NCBI RefSeq assembly: GCF_011174775.1
Contig: NZ_JAANHS010000011.1
Span: 1 to 64,000 of the forward strand
From: Rhodobacter calidifons
Lineage (GTDB): Bacteria > Pseudomonadota > Alphaproteobacteria > Rhodobacterales > Rhodobacteraceae
Length of the DNA stretch: 64,000 nt
Direction of reading: 5' to 3'
Under the pieces are notes generated by a model, which was not told the DNA's origin, made no database searches, and worked only from the letters and a program-made list of their open reading frames with translations. Each line of letters begins with the position of its first letter. The first letter of the stretch is position 1. The translations under genes and the position numbers were made by a program. Below, piece after piece: positions 9,814 to 19,090 of this stretch.

Positions 9814-10728
9814 TCAGTAGCCGCGCGCGCGGTCCACCAGATGCAGGAAGGGCTCGCCCGCCTCGCCCCGCTGGATGTTCTCGGCGATCACGCGGGACGA
9901 GGTGACGGCCCGCGTATCGGCGGCGATGTGAGGGGTGACGGTGACCTTCGGGTGTGACCAGAAGGGGTGGTCCTGCGGCAGGGGCTCGACGCGGAACACG
10001 TCCAGCGTGGCATGGCCGATCTGGCCTGCGTCAAGCGCCGCCAGCAGGGCCTGATCGTCAATCAGGGCTCCCCGGCCGGGGTTCAGGATCACCGCGCCGC
10101 GCGGCAGCAGCGCAAGGCGGTCGGCGTCAAGCAGGTTCTCGGTCTCGGGCGTCTTCGGCAGAAGCGTGACGAGGATCTGCGCGGTGGACAGCGCCTGGCG
10201 CAGCCCCTGCGCGCCGTGCAGCTGGCCGGGCTTTTCGGTGCGGCTCCAGCCTGTGACCGGAAAGTTGAGCGCCCGCAGCGCCTCGGCGCAGGCCGATCCC
10301 AGCGCGCCCATGCCAAGGATCGTCACGGGACGTTCGCGGGCCAGCGGCGGGCAGGTCGGGTCCCAGACGCGGGCAGGGTTCACGATGTGGCGGTCCATGC
10401 CGAGGTGGTGGCGCAGGGTGTGACCGACCACCCACTCCACCATCCCCTCGGTCAGGCCGGGGTCGACCATCCGGCACAGGGGCTGGGTCAGGGTCGGATT
10501 GCCCACGATCTTCTCGACCCCGGCCCAGAGGTTCAGGACGGCCTTCGTGCGGGTGTAGGGGGTGAAGTCCTGCAAGGGCGAGGCGGGGGCATAGACGATG
10601 TAGTCGACCTCGGCCGGGGCGGCCTCGGTGACGATCCGGGCGGTGAGACCGGCCTCGGCCAGGGCGGCGGGCAGGTGGGGTTCGTATTCGGGCCAGAGCG
10701 CGGGGGCGGCGAAAAGGACGGTCAGCAT
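9814..10728 (-). CDS. ghrA: GhrA-like glyoxylate/hydroxypyruvate reductase
   Basis: This 304-residue D-isomer-specific 2-hydroxyacid dehydrogenase would reduce glyoxylate or hydroxypyruvate with NAD(P)H. The nucleotide-binding motif GMGALGSACAEAL, the catalytic Arg stretch NPGRGALIDD, the Glu region DVFRVEPLP and the catalytic His in VTVTPHIAADT are visible. The ATG at 10728 (MLTVLFAAPALWPEY) matches the usual family start; the longer open frame upstream is repeat-derived. It is on the same strand and 255 bp upstream of the ligase cluster, so it may have its own promoter. It would suit disposal of glyoxylate made by an amino-acid oxidase. Confidence 0.85.
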   Translation of the reverse strand: MLTVLFAAPALWPEYEPHLPAALAEAGLTARIVTEAAPAEVDYIVYAPASPLQDFTPYTRTKAVLNLWAGVEKIVGNPTLTQPLCRMVDPGLTEGMVEWVVGHTLRHHLGMDRHIVNPARVWDPTCPPLARERPVTILGMGALGSACAEALRALNFPVTGWSRTEKPGQLHGAQGLRQALSTAQILVTLLPKTPETENLLDADRLALLPRGAVILNPGRGALIDDQALLAALDAGQIGHATLDVFRVEPLPQDHPFWSHPKVTVTPHIAADTRAVTSSRVIAENIQRGEAGEPFLHLVDRARGY

Positions 10729-10849
10729 GGGTGAGGCTTTCGGAATGCCCACGCGTGGGCAGGATTTCGGGTCAAGGATTTTCAACAGGTTGGCCGTGGA
10801 CGTTTCCCGGTTGTCAACCCTCTTCCGTGGCGCCCTTTCCGGGCGCGCG

Positions 10850-10917
10850 CCGGAATTTTGCAAAATTCCGGTTCGGAGCCTTCAAAGGCTCCGGTCCGAT
10901 TTCTGCGAAGAAATCGG
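10850..10917. repeat. Three-hairpin intergenic element, copy 1
   Basis: Three perfect hairpins follow one another: module A at 10850-10871 (arms CCGGAATTTTG/CAAAATTCCGG), module B at 10874-10893 (CGGAGCCTT/AAGGCTCCG) and module C at 10896-10917 (CCGATTTCT/AGAAATCGG). The element ends 2 nt before the stop codon of the DUF1345 gene. The same modules recur at 60011-60078 and 63485-63551. Confidence 0.85.
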
Positions 10918-10919
10918 CG

Positions 10920-11546
10920 CTACGGACCGGCCGTTACGGCGGCGTTCACCGCGAGCGCAAGGATACCGGTGTTGTAGAAGAAACCGGCCACGCCATGCAC
11001 CAGAACCGCCCGGCGCAGGGGGCGGGTGGTGACCTCGACATCCGAAACCTGGGCGGTCATGCCGATGGTGAAGCTGGCATACAGGAAATCCCATGCGTCG
11101 GGATCGCCCTTGCCCGCAAAGGCGAAGCCCTCCCCCCGGGCCGCAGCGCGGTAATGCAAGTTGGCATAGTGGAACGCCATCAGCGTGTGGACGGTGGCCC
11201 AGCCAAGCGGCAGGCTGACCACAGCGGCCAGTCGTGCGCCCAGGCTGCTTTCGTCGGCGTTCAGCACGGTGATGATCGCTGCCACGCTGGCCAGCACCGC
11301 AAACCCCGCCAGAAACTGGATCAGGGCCACGCCCTCGTCGTCCTCATCGGCATGGCGGCGCAGGTCGTCCGGGCGGATCTGACCGGCGATCCGGGCGGTG
11401 AGGAGGAGGTAGGTCAGGAACAGGACATCGGCCCCCGCAAGCAGGGCAAGGACAGGGCCGAAGGACAGGGCCCAGCCGCCCAGTCCGGCGCCGAGCCCAA
11501 GGCAGAAGGACAGCAGAAAGCGTCCGTGGCGGCGGAGAAGCTTCAC
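10920..11546 (-). CDS. DUF1345 family integral membrane protein
   Basis: This 208-residue protein has about five hydrophobic segments and matches the DUF1345 pattern, including the HTLMAFHYANLHY segment and the DFLYASFTIGMTAQVSDV segment. It is an inner-membrane protein of unknown function. Its start lies directly beside the rodA stop codon, so it appears to be the last gene of the rod-shape operon, although nothing in the sequence shows a role in cell shape. A three-hairpin repeat follows its stop. Confidence 0.85.
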   Translation of the reverse strand: MKLLRRHGRFLLSFCLGLGAGLGGWALSFGPVLALLAGADVLFLTYLLLTARIAGQIRPDDLRRHADEDDEGVALIQFLAGFAVLASVAAIITVLNADESSLGARLAAVVSLPLGWATVHTLMAFHYANLHYRAAARGEGFAFAGKGDPDAWDFLYASFTIGMTAQVSDVEVTTRPLRRAVLVHGVAGFFYNTGILALAVNAAVTAGP

Positions 11547-12686
11547 TTAGCGCGGCCGGTGGACATGGGCGCTCTGCACCAGGCCGAAGCCGACCAGCAG
11601 CACCATCATCGCCGACCCGCCATAGCTCAGCAGCGGCAGCGGCACCCCCACCACCGGGGCCATGCCCATCACCATCGACAGGTTCACCGCGATGTAGAAG
11701 AAGAAGTTCGCCGCCACCCCGATGATCAGAAGCGAGGAGAACCGGTCGCGGTTCTGCCAGGCCGCCACCAGGCAGAAGCCCAGGATCAGCGCGTAAAGCC
11801 CCAGAAGCGAAAAGGCACCGACAAAGCCGAATTCCTCGGCCAGGGTGGTGAAGATGAAGTCGGTGTGCTTTTCCGGCAGGAAGTTCAGCCGCGACTGGGT
11901 GCCCTGCATGAAGCCCTTGCCCGACCAGCCGCCCGAGCCCAGCGCGATCTTGGCCTGGATGATGTTGTAACCCGCCCCAAGGGGATCGGCCGAGGGGTCG
12001 AGGAACGTGTCGATCCGGCGATACTGGTAGTCGTGCAGGAACTGCCATTCCGTGCCGCGCAGGGTGAAGACCCCGATCACGGCGCTGACCCCCAGCGCAA
12101 GAACCGCGCCGAAATACCACAATGAGACCCCGGCGACGAACATCACCGTCGCCCCGGCCAGGATCAGCATCAGCGAGGTGCCGAGGTTCGGCTGCATCAG
12201 CACCAGCACCGTAGGCACCACGATCAAGAGAACCGGGATCAGCACATACAGCGGCCGCGACACCCGTTTCGGGTCCAGCCAGTCGTAATAGGCGGCCAGC
12301 ACCATCACCAGGGTGAACTTCATCATCTCCGACGGCTGCAACCGGATGAAGCCCAGGTCGATCCAGCGCTGCGCGCCCATGCCCACGGTGCCGAAGAACT
12401 CCACCACCAAGAGAAGCACGAAGGCCACCAGATAGGCCACCCCCGCCATCGACCGCCAGAACCAGATCGGGACCATCGCCACGATGAACATCAGCACCAT
12501 CCCGACCGCGAAGCGTTCCATCTGCGGGCGCGCCCAGGTGTCCAGATTTCCGCCCGCGATGGAATAGAGCATCAGGAACCCGACCGAGGCGACGGCCGTC
12601 ACCAGAACCACCAGCGGCCAGTTCATGTACAGGATCTTGCGGATCCCCGTCGGTGCCTGCTTGACGCGATATTCCAGGAAACTCAT
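11547..12686 (-). CDS. rodA: Rod-shape SEDS peptidoglycan polymerase RodA
   Basis: This 379-residue multi-pass protein of the SEDS family polymerises lipid II glycan strands in partnership with the class B penicillin-binding protein encoded just upstream. About ten membrane segments and the conserved extracellular and cytoplasmic patches (WIDLGFIRLQPSEMMK, LMQPNLGTSLM, GAGYNIIQAKIALGSGGWSGKG) are present. It begins 7 nt after mrdA and closes the mreB-mreC-mreD-mrdA-rodA order. Confidence 0.95.
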   Translation of the reverse strand: MSFLEYRVKQAPTGIRKILYMNWPLVVLVTAVASVGFLMLYSIAGGNLDTWARPQMERFAVGMVLMFIVAMVPIWFWRSMAGVAYLVAFVLLLVVEFFGTVGMGAQRWIDLGFIRLQPSEMMKFTLVMVLAAYYDWLDPKRVSRPLYVLIPVLLIVVPTVLVLMQPNLGTSLMLILAGATVMFVAGVSLWYFGAVLALGVSAVIGVFTLRGTEWQFLHDYQYRRIDTFLDPSADPLGAGYNIIQAKIALGSGGWSGKGFMQGTQSRLNFLPEKHTDFIFTTLAEEFGFVGAFSLLGLYALILGFCLVAAWQNRDRFSSLLIIGVAANFFFYIAVNLSMVMGMAPVVGVPLPLLSYGGSAMMVLLVGFGLVQSAHVHRPR

Positions 12687-12693
12687 CGTCGCC

Positions 12694-14640
12694 TCAGGTC
12701 GCGCTGCGGGCCGGCGGCCTGCCGGTCACCGGATCGCGCAGGGGCAGTTCCCGCAGCATGGTCTCGATCCGGGCGCGCTGGCTGGCAGGATAGGCATTCA
12801 GCGGCGGCAGGCCGTCCGACAGGGCGCGCAGGATCACGTCACGGGCAATCGGCGCGGCCGCGGTCGAACCGCCGCCGCCGTGTTCCACCACCACCGACAC
12901 CGCATAGCGCGGATTGTCATAGGGCGCATAGCCCACGAACAGCGCATGGTCGCGCCGGTGCCAGGGCAGCTGGTCGTTCGAGATCACGCCGGCCTCGCGT
13001 TCGGCCTTCGAGATGTTGCGCACCTGGCTGGTGCCGGTCTTGCCGGCCATCGCCAGCGTCGGCTCGACGATGCGGCTGGATTTCGCCGTGCCATTGTCAC
13101 CGTTCACCACCTCGTGCATGCCCTTGCGCACCGCCGCCAGATGTTCGGGCGCGATGTCCAGCGCCGGGGCCTCGGGCACCGGCAGTTCGCGGCCCTGAAC
13201 CATCCGCACCAGCCGGGGCAGGACCTGCCGCCCGCTGGCGATCCGCGCCGTCATCACCGCCAGTTGCAGGGGCGAGGCCAGCACATAGCCCTGCCCGATC
13301 GAGGCGTTGATCGTGTCGCCGATCCGCCATTCCTGCTTGTGCCGCGCCATCTTCCATGCCTTGTCGGGCATGTTGCCTTCGGTGATCGCCGACATCGGAA
13401 TGTCGAACTTCCGGCCCAGGCCCAGCTTGCGGCCCATCTCGGCGATCTTGTCGATGCCGACCTTCTGCGCGATTTCGTAGTAATACACGTCGCAGCTTTC
13501 CGACAGGCTGCGCGACAGGCGCACCGTGCCGTGGCCGGACCGTTTCCAGCAGTGAAAGCGGCGGCCGCCGAACTCGATGTAACCCGGGCAGCTGACCCGG
13601 GTGTCCGGCGTCGCCACTCCGGCCTCCAGCGCGGCAAGCGCGGTGACCATCTTGAAGGTCGATCCGGGCGGATAGGCGCCCGAGACCGTCTTGTTGGCCA
13701 GCGGGCGGTGGTCGTTCTCCATCAGGGCGTTGTATTCGGCATGGCTGATGCCGCGCACGAAGAGATTGGGATCGAACGAGGGCGAGGAGGCGCAGCAGAT
13801 GATGTCGCCGTTGGTCACGTCCATGACCACCACGGCGGCGCTTTCCTCGCCCAGCCGGGCCTGGGCGAAGTTCTGCACCTCGGCGTCGATGGTCAGCCGG
13901 ATGTCCTTCCCCGGCGTGCCCTCGCGCCGCTCCAGCTCGCGCATGACGCGGCCGGCCGAGTTGACCTCGATCCGCTTGGTCCCGGCCTCGCCGCGCAGGG
14001 TCTCTTCCATCCACTTCTCGACGCCGATCTTGCCGATCTGGAACTTCGGAATGCGCAGCAGGGGATCCGGGGATTCCAGGTCGGCAAGGTCCTTCTCGCT
14101 GACCGGGCCGACATAGCCCACGACATGGGCGAAGTCGGTGTCCAGCGGATAGCGGCGGGACTGGCCGACCTCGGGCACGACGCCGGGCAGGGCGGGGGCG
14201 TTGACCGCGACCCTGGAAAAGTCGTCCCAGCTCAGCCGCTCGGCCACAGTCACCGGCACGAAGGCGCGCAGGGATTTCACCTGGTCGATGCTGGCCTGCA
14301 ACTCCTCGGCGGTCATCGGGATGATGGCGGCCAGACGGCGCATGACCAGATCGACATCGCCCGCCGCCTCGCGGGTGATGACCACGCGGTAGTTCTGTTC
14401 GTTGCCGGCGATGACCTTGCCGTTGCGGTCCATGATGATGCCGCGTTCGGGCGGGATCAGGCGGATGTTGATCCGGTTCTCCTCGGCCAGAAGCTTGAAC
14501 TGGTCGGCCTGATCGACCTGAAGATACCGCATCCGCGCGCCAAGCACGGCGACCATCGCGCCCATCGCCCCGCCCAGCATCAGGGTGCGCCTGTTCAGGG
14601 TGCGGTTGCTTTCCTCGGCCTCGCGGGCGGTCCGTTTCAC
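12694..14640 (-). CDS. mrdA: Penicillin-binding protein 2, elongation transpeptidase
   Basis: This 648-residue class B PBP cross-links peptidoglycan during cell elongation. It has a short cytoplasmic tail, one membrane anchor near residues 20-40 and a dimerisation domain. The transpeptidase domain has the active-site Ser in PPGSTFKM, a second motif SESCD and the third motif GKTGTSQ. The start is GTG and overlaps the mreD stop codon (GTGA), indicating translational coupling. It acts with RodA and MreCD in the elongasome. Confidence 0.95.
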   Translation of the reverse strand: MKRTAREAEESNRTLNRRTLMLGGAMGAMVAVLGARMRYLQVDQADQFKLLAEENRINIRLIPPERGIIMDRNGKVIAGNEQNYRVVITREAAGDVDLVMRRLAAIIPMTAEELQASIDQVKSLRAFVPVTVAERLSWDDFSRVAVNAPALPGVVPEVGQSRRYPLDTDFAHVVGYVGPVSEKDLADLESPDPLLRIPKFQIGKIGVEKWMEETLRGEAGTKRIEVNSAGRVMRELERREGTPGKDIRLTIDAEVQNFAQARLGEESAAVVVMDVTNGDIICCASSPSFDPNLFVRGISHAEYNALMENDHRPLANKTVSGAYPPGSTFKMVTALAALEAGVATPDTRVSCPGYIEFGGRRFHCWKRSGHGTVRLSRSLSESCDVYYYEIAQKVGIDKIAEMGRKLGLGRKFDIPMSAITEGNMPDKAWKMARHKQEWRIGDTINASIGQGYVLASPLQLAVMTARIASGRQVLPRLVRMVQGRELPVPEAPALDIAPEHLAAVRKGMHEVVNGDNGTAKSSRIVEPTLAMAGKTGTSQVRNISKAEREAGVISNDQLPWHRRDHALFVGYAPYDNPRYAVSVVVEHGGGGSTAAAPIARDVILRALSDGLPPLNAYPASQRARIETMLRELPLRDPVTGRPPARSAT

Positions 14641-15176
14641 AGCCGTCTCCCGAAATCATCCACTTCGCCGGTCGCGGGCTTGCGCAGGTCCAGCGTCAGG
14701 CGCGACAGGGCCACCACCACCGGATAGACCGCAACGGACCACAGGACCTGGACCACGGCAAAGCCGAAGGGGGCCTGCGGAACGAAGGCCAGTCCCAGCG
14801 TCAGCCGGTAGATCAGCATCATGCCCAGCATCACGCCCGAGACCAAGAGCCATTCGACCGGAAAACTCAGCTCGCGGGTCAGCGCAAAGCGGCTGCGCAG
14901 GAATTCGGTCGCCAGGATCACGATCGCGGCCCAGAGGCCGGGCGGGCGGAACAGGATCAGGTCCTCGACCAGAAAGACGAGCAGGATCAGCGGCATCGGC
15001 AGGAAATCGGGCCGCCGCACGATCCAGGCCAGGGTCACGCACAGCAGCAGGTCCGGCCCCGGCAGGGCGCCGGGCGCGCTGCCCAGAGGCAGAAGGCGCA
15101 GGAACAGAAGCCCCAGCGCGATGGCCAGGAACAGGCCCCGGAAGATCCACTGCTCCTGCCGCCAGAATTCAGCCAT
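14637..15176 (-). CDS. mreD: Rod shape-determining protein MreD
   Basis: This 179-residue protein has several membrane spans and matches MreD in size, hydrophobic pattern and operon position. The start MAEFWRQEQWIF at 15176 overlaps the end of mreC by 8 bp; a longer frame upstream is Arg-rich shadow sequence. MreD is known to bridge MreC to the RodA-PBP2 polymerase in the inner membrane. Confidence 0.9.
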   Translation of the reverse strand: MAEFWRQEQWIFRGLFLAIALGLLFLRLLPLGSAPGALPGPDLLLCVTLAWIVRRPDFLPMPLILLVFLVEDLILFRPPGLWAAIVILATEFLRSRFALTRELSFPVEWLLVSGVMLGMMLIYRLTLGLAFVPQAPFGFAVVQVLWSVAVYPVVVALSRLTLDLRKPATGEVDDFGRRL

Positions 15177-16170
15177 CGCCGGCCTCCGGTGCCGGACCCT
15201 CGGCCGCACCCGAGCCGGTCTCCTCGACATTGCCGCCCTCGGTGCGGGCCGGCGGCGCCGAGGCCGCCCGTTCGGCCGCCCCGGCCGAGGTGTCGGGCAT
15301 CGGCGCGCCCAGAGGCGGGGCGACCAGGTTGCCGGGATCGGTGATCGGCTGCAATTCGTGGCTGCGCAGCACGCGCAGGAACTCCAGCCGCTGGTAATCC
15401 GCCGCCAGCACCACGCGCAGCCGCTTGTCCGTCCCCAGCGCGACCTGTCCGACCAGCAGCCCCGCCGGAAACACCTCGCCGTCGCCCGAGGTCACCACCC
15501 GGTCGCCGGGGCGGACCTGATCGCTGTCCTCGATGAACTCCAGCGGTGGCAGCGGCGAGTTGTCGCCCGACAGCAGCGCCTTCTGCCCCGAGGGCTGGAT
15601 CGTGACCGGGATCCGGCTGTTCGAATCCGTCACCAGGATCACGCGGCTGGTGCGTTCGCCCACGCCCGAGATGCGGCCCACCAGCCCGATCCCGTCCATC
15701 GTCGCCCAGCCGTCGCGGATCCCGTCCCGCGCGCCCACGTTCAACAGCACCGACTGCCGGAACGGACTGCCGCTGTCGGCCATCACAACGCCGGTCACAT
15801 GCGTGAGCTTCGGGTCGAGCCGCACCTTGTTCAGGTCCAGCAGCCGGGCGTTCTTCTGCTCCAGCTGCAACGCGGCCTCTTTCCAGGCCTTCATCTGCTG
15901 CAACTCGCGCTTCAACTCCTGGTTCTGTTCGTAGATGCGCGTGTAGGACTGGAAGTCGTCGATCATCCCAGCAAACGCCGTCACCGGCCGCATCGCCCAG
16001 TCGAGGTTCGGCACCACCGCGTCGATCAGCGCGGCGCGGAAGCGTTCCACCCGCGGACTGTCGATCCGCCACAGGATGAACAGCGCAACCAGCACCAGCA
16101 CCGCCAGCCCGACCAGCAGCCGGCGCAGGGGGCGCGAATATTCCTCGGGTGCGGTGCGGTTCCTGGCCAA
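15169..16170 (-). CDS. mreC: Rod shape-determining protein MreC
   Basis: This 333-residue bitopic protein has a membrane anchor (LLVGLAVLVLVALFILW), then a periplasmic coiled coil (QNQELKRELQQMKAWKEAALQLEQKN) and two beta domains typical of MreC. The C-terminal tail after about residue 275 is Ala/Pro/Glu-rich and probably disordered. The start is TTG (residue sequence MARNRTAPEEY), supported by GGAAGG about 7 nt upstream. It follows mreB by 34 bp. Confidence 0.93.
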   Translation of the reverse strand: MARNRTAPEEYSRPLRRLLVGLAVLVLVALFILWRIDSPRVERFRAALIDAVVPNLDWAMRPVTAFAGMIDDFQSYTRIYEQNQELKRELQQMKAWKEAALQLEQKNARLLDLNKVRLDPKLTHVTGVVMADSGSPFRQSVLLNVGARDGIRDGWATMDGIGLVGRISGVGERTSRVILVTDSNSRIPVTIQPSGQKALLSGDNSPLPPLEFIEDSDQVRPGDRVVTSGDGEVFPAGLLVGQVALGTDKRLRVVLAADYQRLEFLRVLRSHELQPITDPGNLVAPPLGAPMPDTSAGAAERAASAPPARTEGGNVEETGSGAAEGPAPEAGDG

Positions 16171-16204
16171 GGGTCAGCCTTCCATCGCCATCGGCCAGAG
16201 GGCC

Positions 16205-17413
<1,209 letters not shown>

Positions 17414-17485
17414 CTATGATGGCCGGAAGCTCTTTCATTTTTCCGATATGGTGGCAGGGATCGACCGCAAACACGGGGGGCAGCG

Positions 17486-18241
17486 ATGACAGGGGTGGCA
17501 GGGCGCGTGGCGCTGGTGACGGGGGCCGGGGCGCCGGGGGGAATCGGTTTCGCCATCGCCCGGGCGCTGGCGGCCGGGGGTGCCAGGCTCTGCGTCACGG
17601 CGACGACCGGCCGCATCCACGCCCGCGGGGAAGAACTTGGTGCGATGTCGCACATCGCCGACCTGACCGACCCGGCGCAGGTCGCGGGCCTGTTCGCGGC
17701 GGTCGAGGCGCAGCTGGGCCCGGTCGAGATCCTGGTGAACAACGCGGGCATGGTGCAGACCGGCCTCGACGTGCCGCGCGGGCATCTGGCCGACTGGACC
17801 GACGAGGTCTGGGCGCATCACATGGCGCTGAACATCAACACCACCTTCCACTGCTGCCGCGCCGCGCTGCCCGGCATGGCCGCGCGACGGTTCGGCCGGA
17901 TCGTCAACATCTCCTCCGTCACCGGGCCGGTGGTGACCATCGACGGCTCATCCGCCTATGCCACCGCCAAGGCCGCGATCACCGGCATGACGCGGTCGAT
18001 CGCGCTGGAATACGGGCCGCGCGGGGTGACCTGCAACGCGGTCCTGCCGGGCTGGATCGCCACCGAAAGCTCCAGCCCCGAAGAGATCGCCGCCGGAACC
18101 CGCACCCCGGTCGGCCGCCCCGGCCGGCCCGAGGAAGTCGCCGCCTGCGCGCTGTTCCTCGCCTTGGACGAAGCCTCCTATGTCACCGGGGCGATGCTGG
18201 TTGTGGACGGCGGGAATACGGTGCAAGAGATGAAGGGATGA
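17486..18241 (+). CDS. Short-chain dehydrogenase/reductase (SDR)
   Basis: This 251-residue classical SDR carries the cofactor motif TGAGAPGGIGFAIA, the NNAG motif, the catalytic Ser in NISSVTG and the YATAK Tyr-x3-Lys pair. The C-terminal SYVTGAMLVVDGG is standard for FabG-like members. The substrate is unknown. Its last codons overlap the start of the next gene (ATGA), so the two are co-translated. It is the first gene on the plus strand opposite mreB. Confidence 0.85.
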   Translation: MTGVAGRVALVTGAGAPGGIGFAIARALAAGGARLCVTATTGRIHARGEELGAMSHIADLTDPAQVAGLFAAVEAQLGPVEILVNNAGMVQTGLDVPRGHLADWTDEVWAHHMALNINTTFHCCRAALPGMAARRFGRIVNISSVTGPVVTIDGSSAYATAKAAITGMTRSIALEYGPRGVTCNAVLPGWIATESSSPEEIAAGTRTPVGRPGRPEEVAACALFLALDEASYVTGAMLVVDGGNTVQEMKG

Positions 18242-18987
18242 CGGACGCCGCCTTCCTGCCCGGCGTTCCGGCCGAGGCCGTTCTGGCCGCCCTGAAGCGA
18301 TCCCCCGGCAGCGAACTGGCCTCGGGCAAGTTCGACAGCCCGGAGTCCTCGGCAGCCCTCGTTGCCAACGCCTTCGGCTGGTTCCTGAACCGCCCGCAGG
18401 CCCTGCCGCCACTGCCCGGCGTGCCGATGGGCCAGCCGGAAGCGGTGGAGATCGAGGCAGAGATGCGCTTTCCCTGGACCGGGGGCCGCCACCCCTGGCT
18501 CGATGCCGTGATCACCACGCCGACGACCCTCGTGGGGGTGGAATCGAAGCGGTACGAACCCTTCCGCCCCGGCAAGGCCGTGGGCTTCTCCGAGGCCTGT
18601 GACAGCCGCGACTGGGGCAATGGCATGGCCCGGTTCACCGCGATGCGCCGGGCCTTGGCAGATGGCAAGCAGACCTACCGGCATCTCGATGCGGTGCAAC
18701 TGGTGAAACACGCCTACGGTCTGCGGACGCAAAGCGTCAAACGGGCGCGGGGGGCGGTGCTGGTCTACCTCCATGCCGAGCCTGCCCAGTGGGCCAGCGG
18801 CAAGCCGGTCTCGCCGGACGCCATCATCCGCCACCGGGCCGAGGTCGCCGACTTCGCCCGCGCGGTGAAGGGCGACGACGTGACCTTCGTGGCGCTGCGC
18901 TGGTCGGACCTGCTTGACCATTGGTCGAAAGACCCGGCGCTCTTCGCCCATGCCAACGCACTGAGGGGTTGGTCCGGTTCGCTTTAG
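18238..18987 (+). CDS. Uncharacterised protein with PD-(D/E)XK nuclease-like core
   Basis: I do not recognise this 249-residue protein as a named gene. Its middle holds HPWLDAVITTP followed by VGVESKRYEPF. Asp89, then Glu102-Ser-Lys104 thirteen residues later, fits the D...ExK active-site pattern of restriction-endonuclease-like folds. No DNA-binding domain, methyltransferase partner or signal peptide is seen. It overlaps the SDR gene by 4 nt, an odd partner for a nuclease. It could be a restriction-like or DNA-repair enzyme, or a chance match in an unrelated fold. Confidence 0.5.
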   Translation: MTDAAFLPGVPAEAVLAALKRSPGSELASGKFDSPESSAALVANAFGWFLNRPQALPPLPGVPMGQPEAVEIEAEMRFPWTGGRHPWLDAVITTPTTLVGVESKRYEPFRPGKAVGFSEACDSRDWGNGMARFTAMRRALADGKQTYRHLDAVQLVKHAYGLRTQSVKRARGAVLVYLHAEPAQWASGKPVSPDAIIRHRAEVADFARAVKGDDVTFVALRWSDLLDHWSKDPALFAHANALRGWSGSL

Positions 18988-19090
18988 CTTGCGGGCATCA
19001 TGGCTAACGATCCCTGAACGCCCGCAGCCAAGTTGTTGATTTTATTAAGATTGCCCCAGCCGCCGCGCGCGGCGCGCCGGGGCCGATCGC

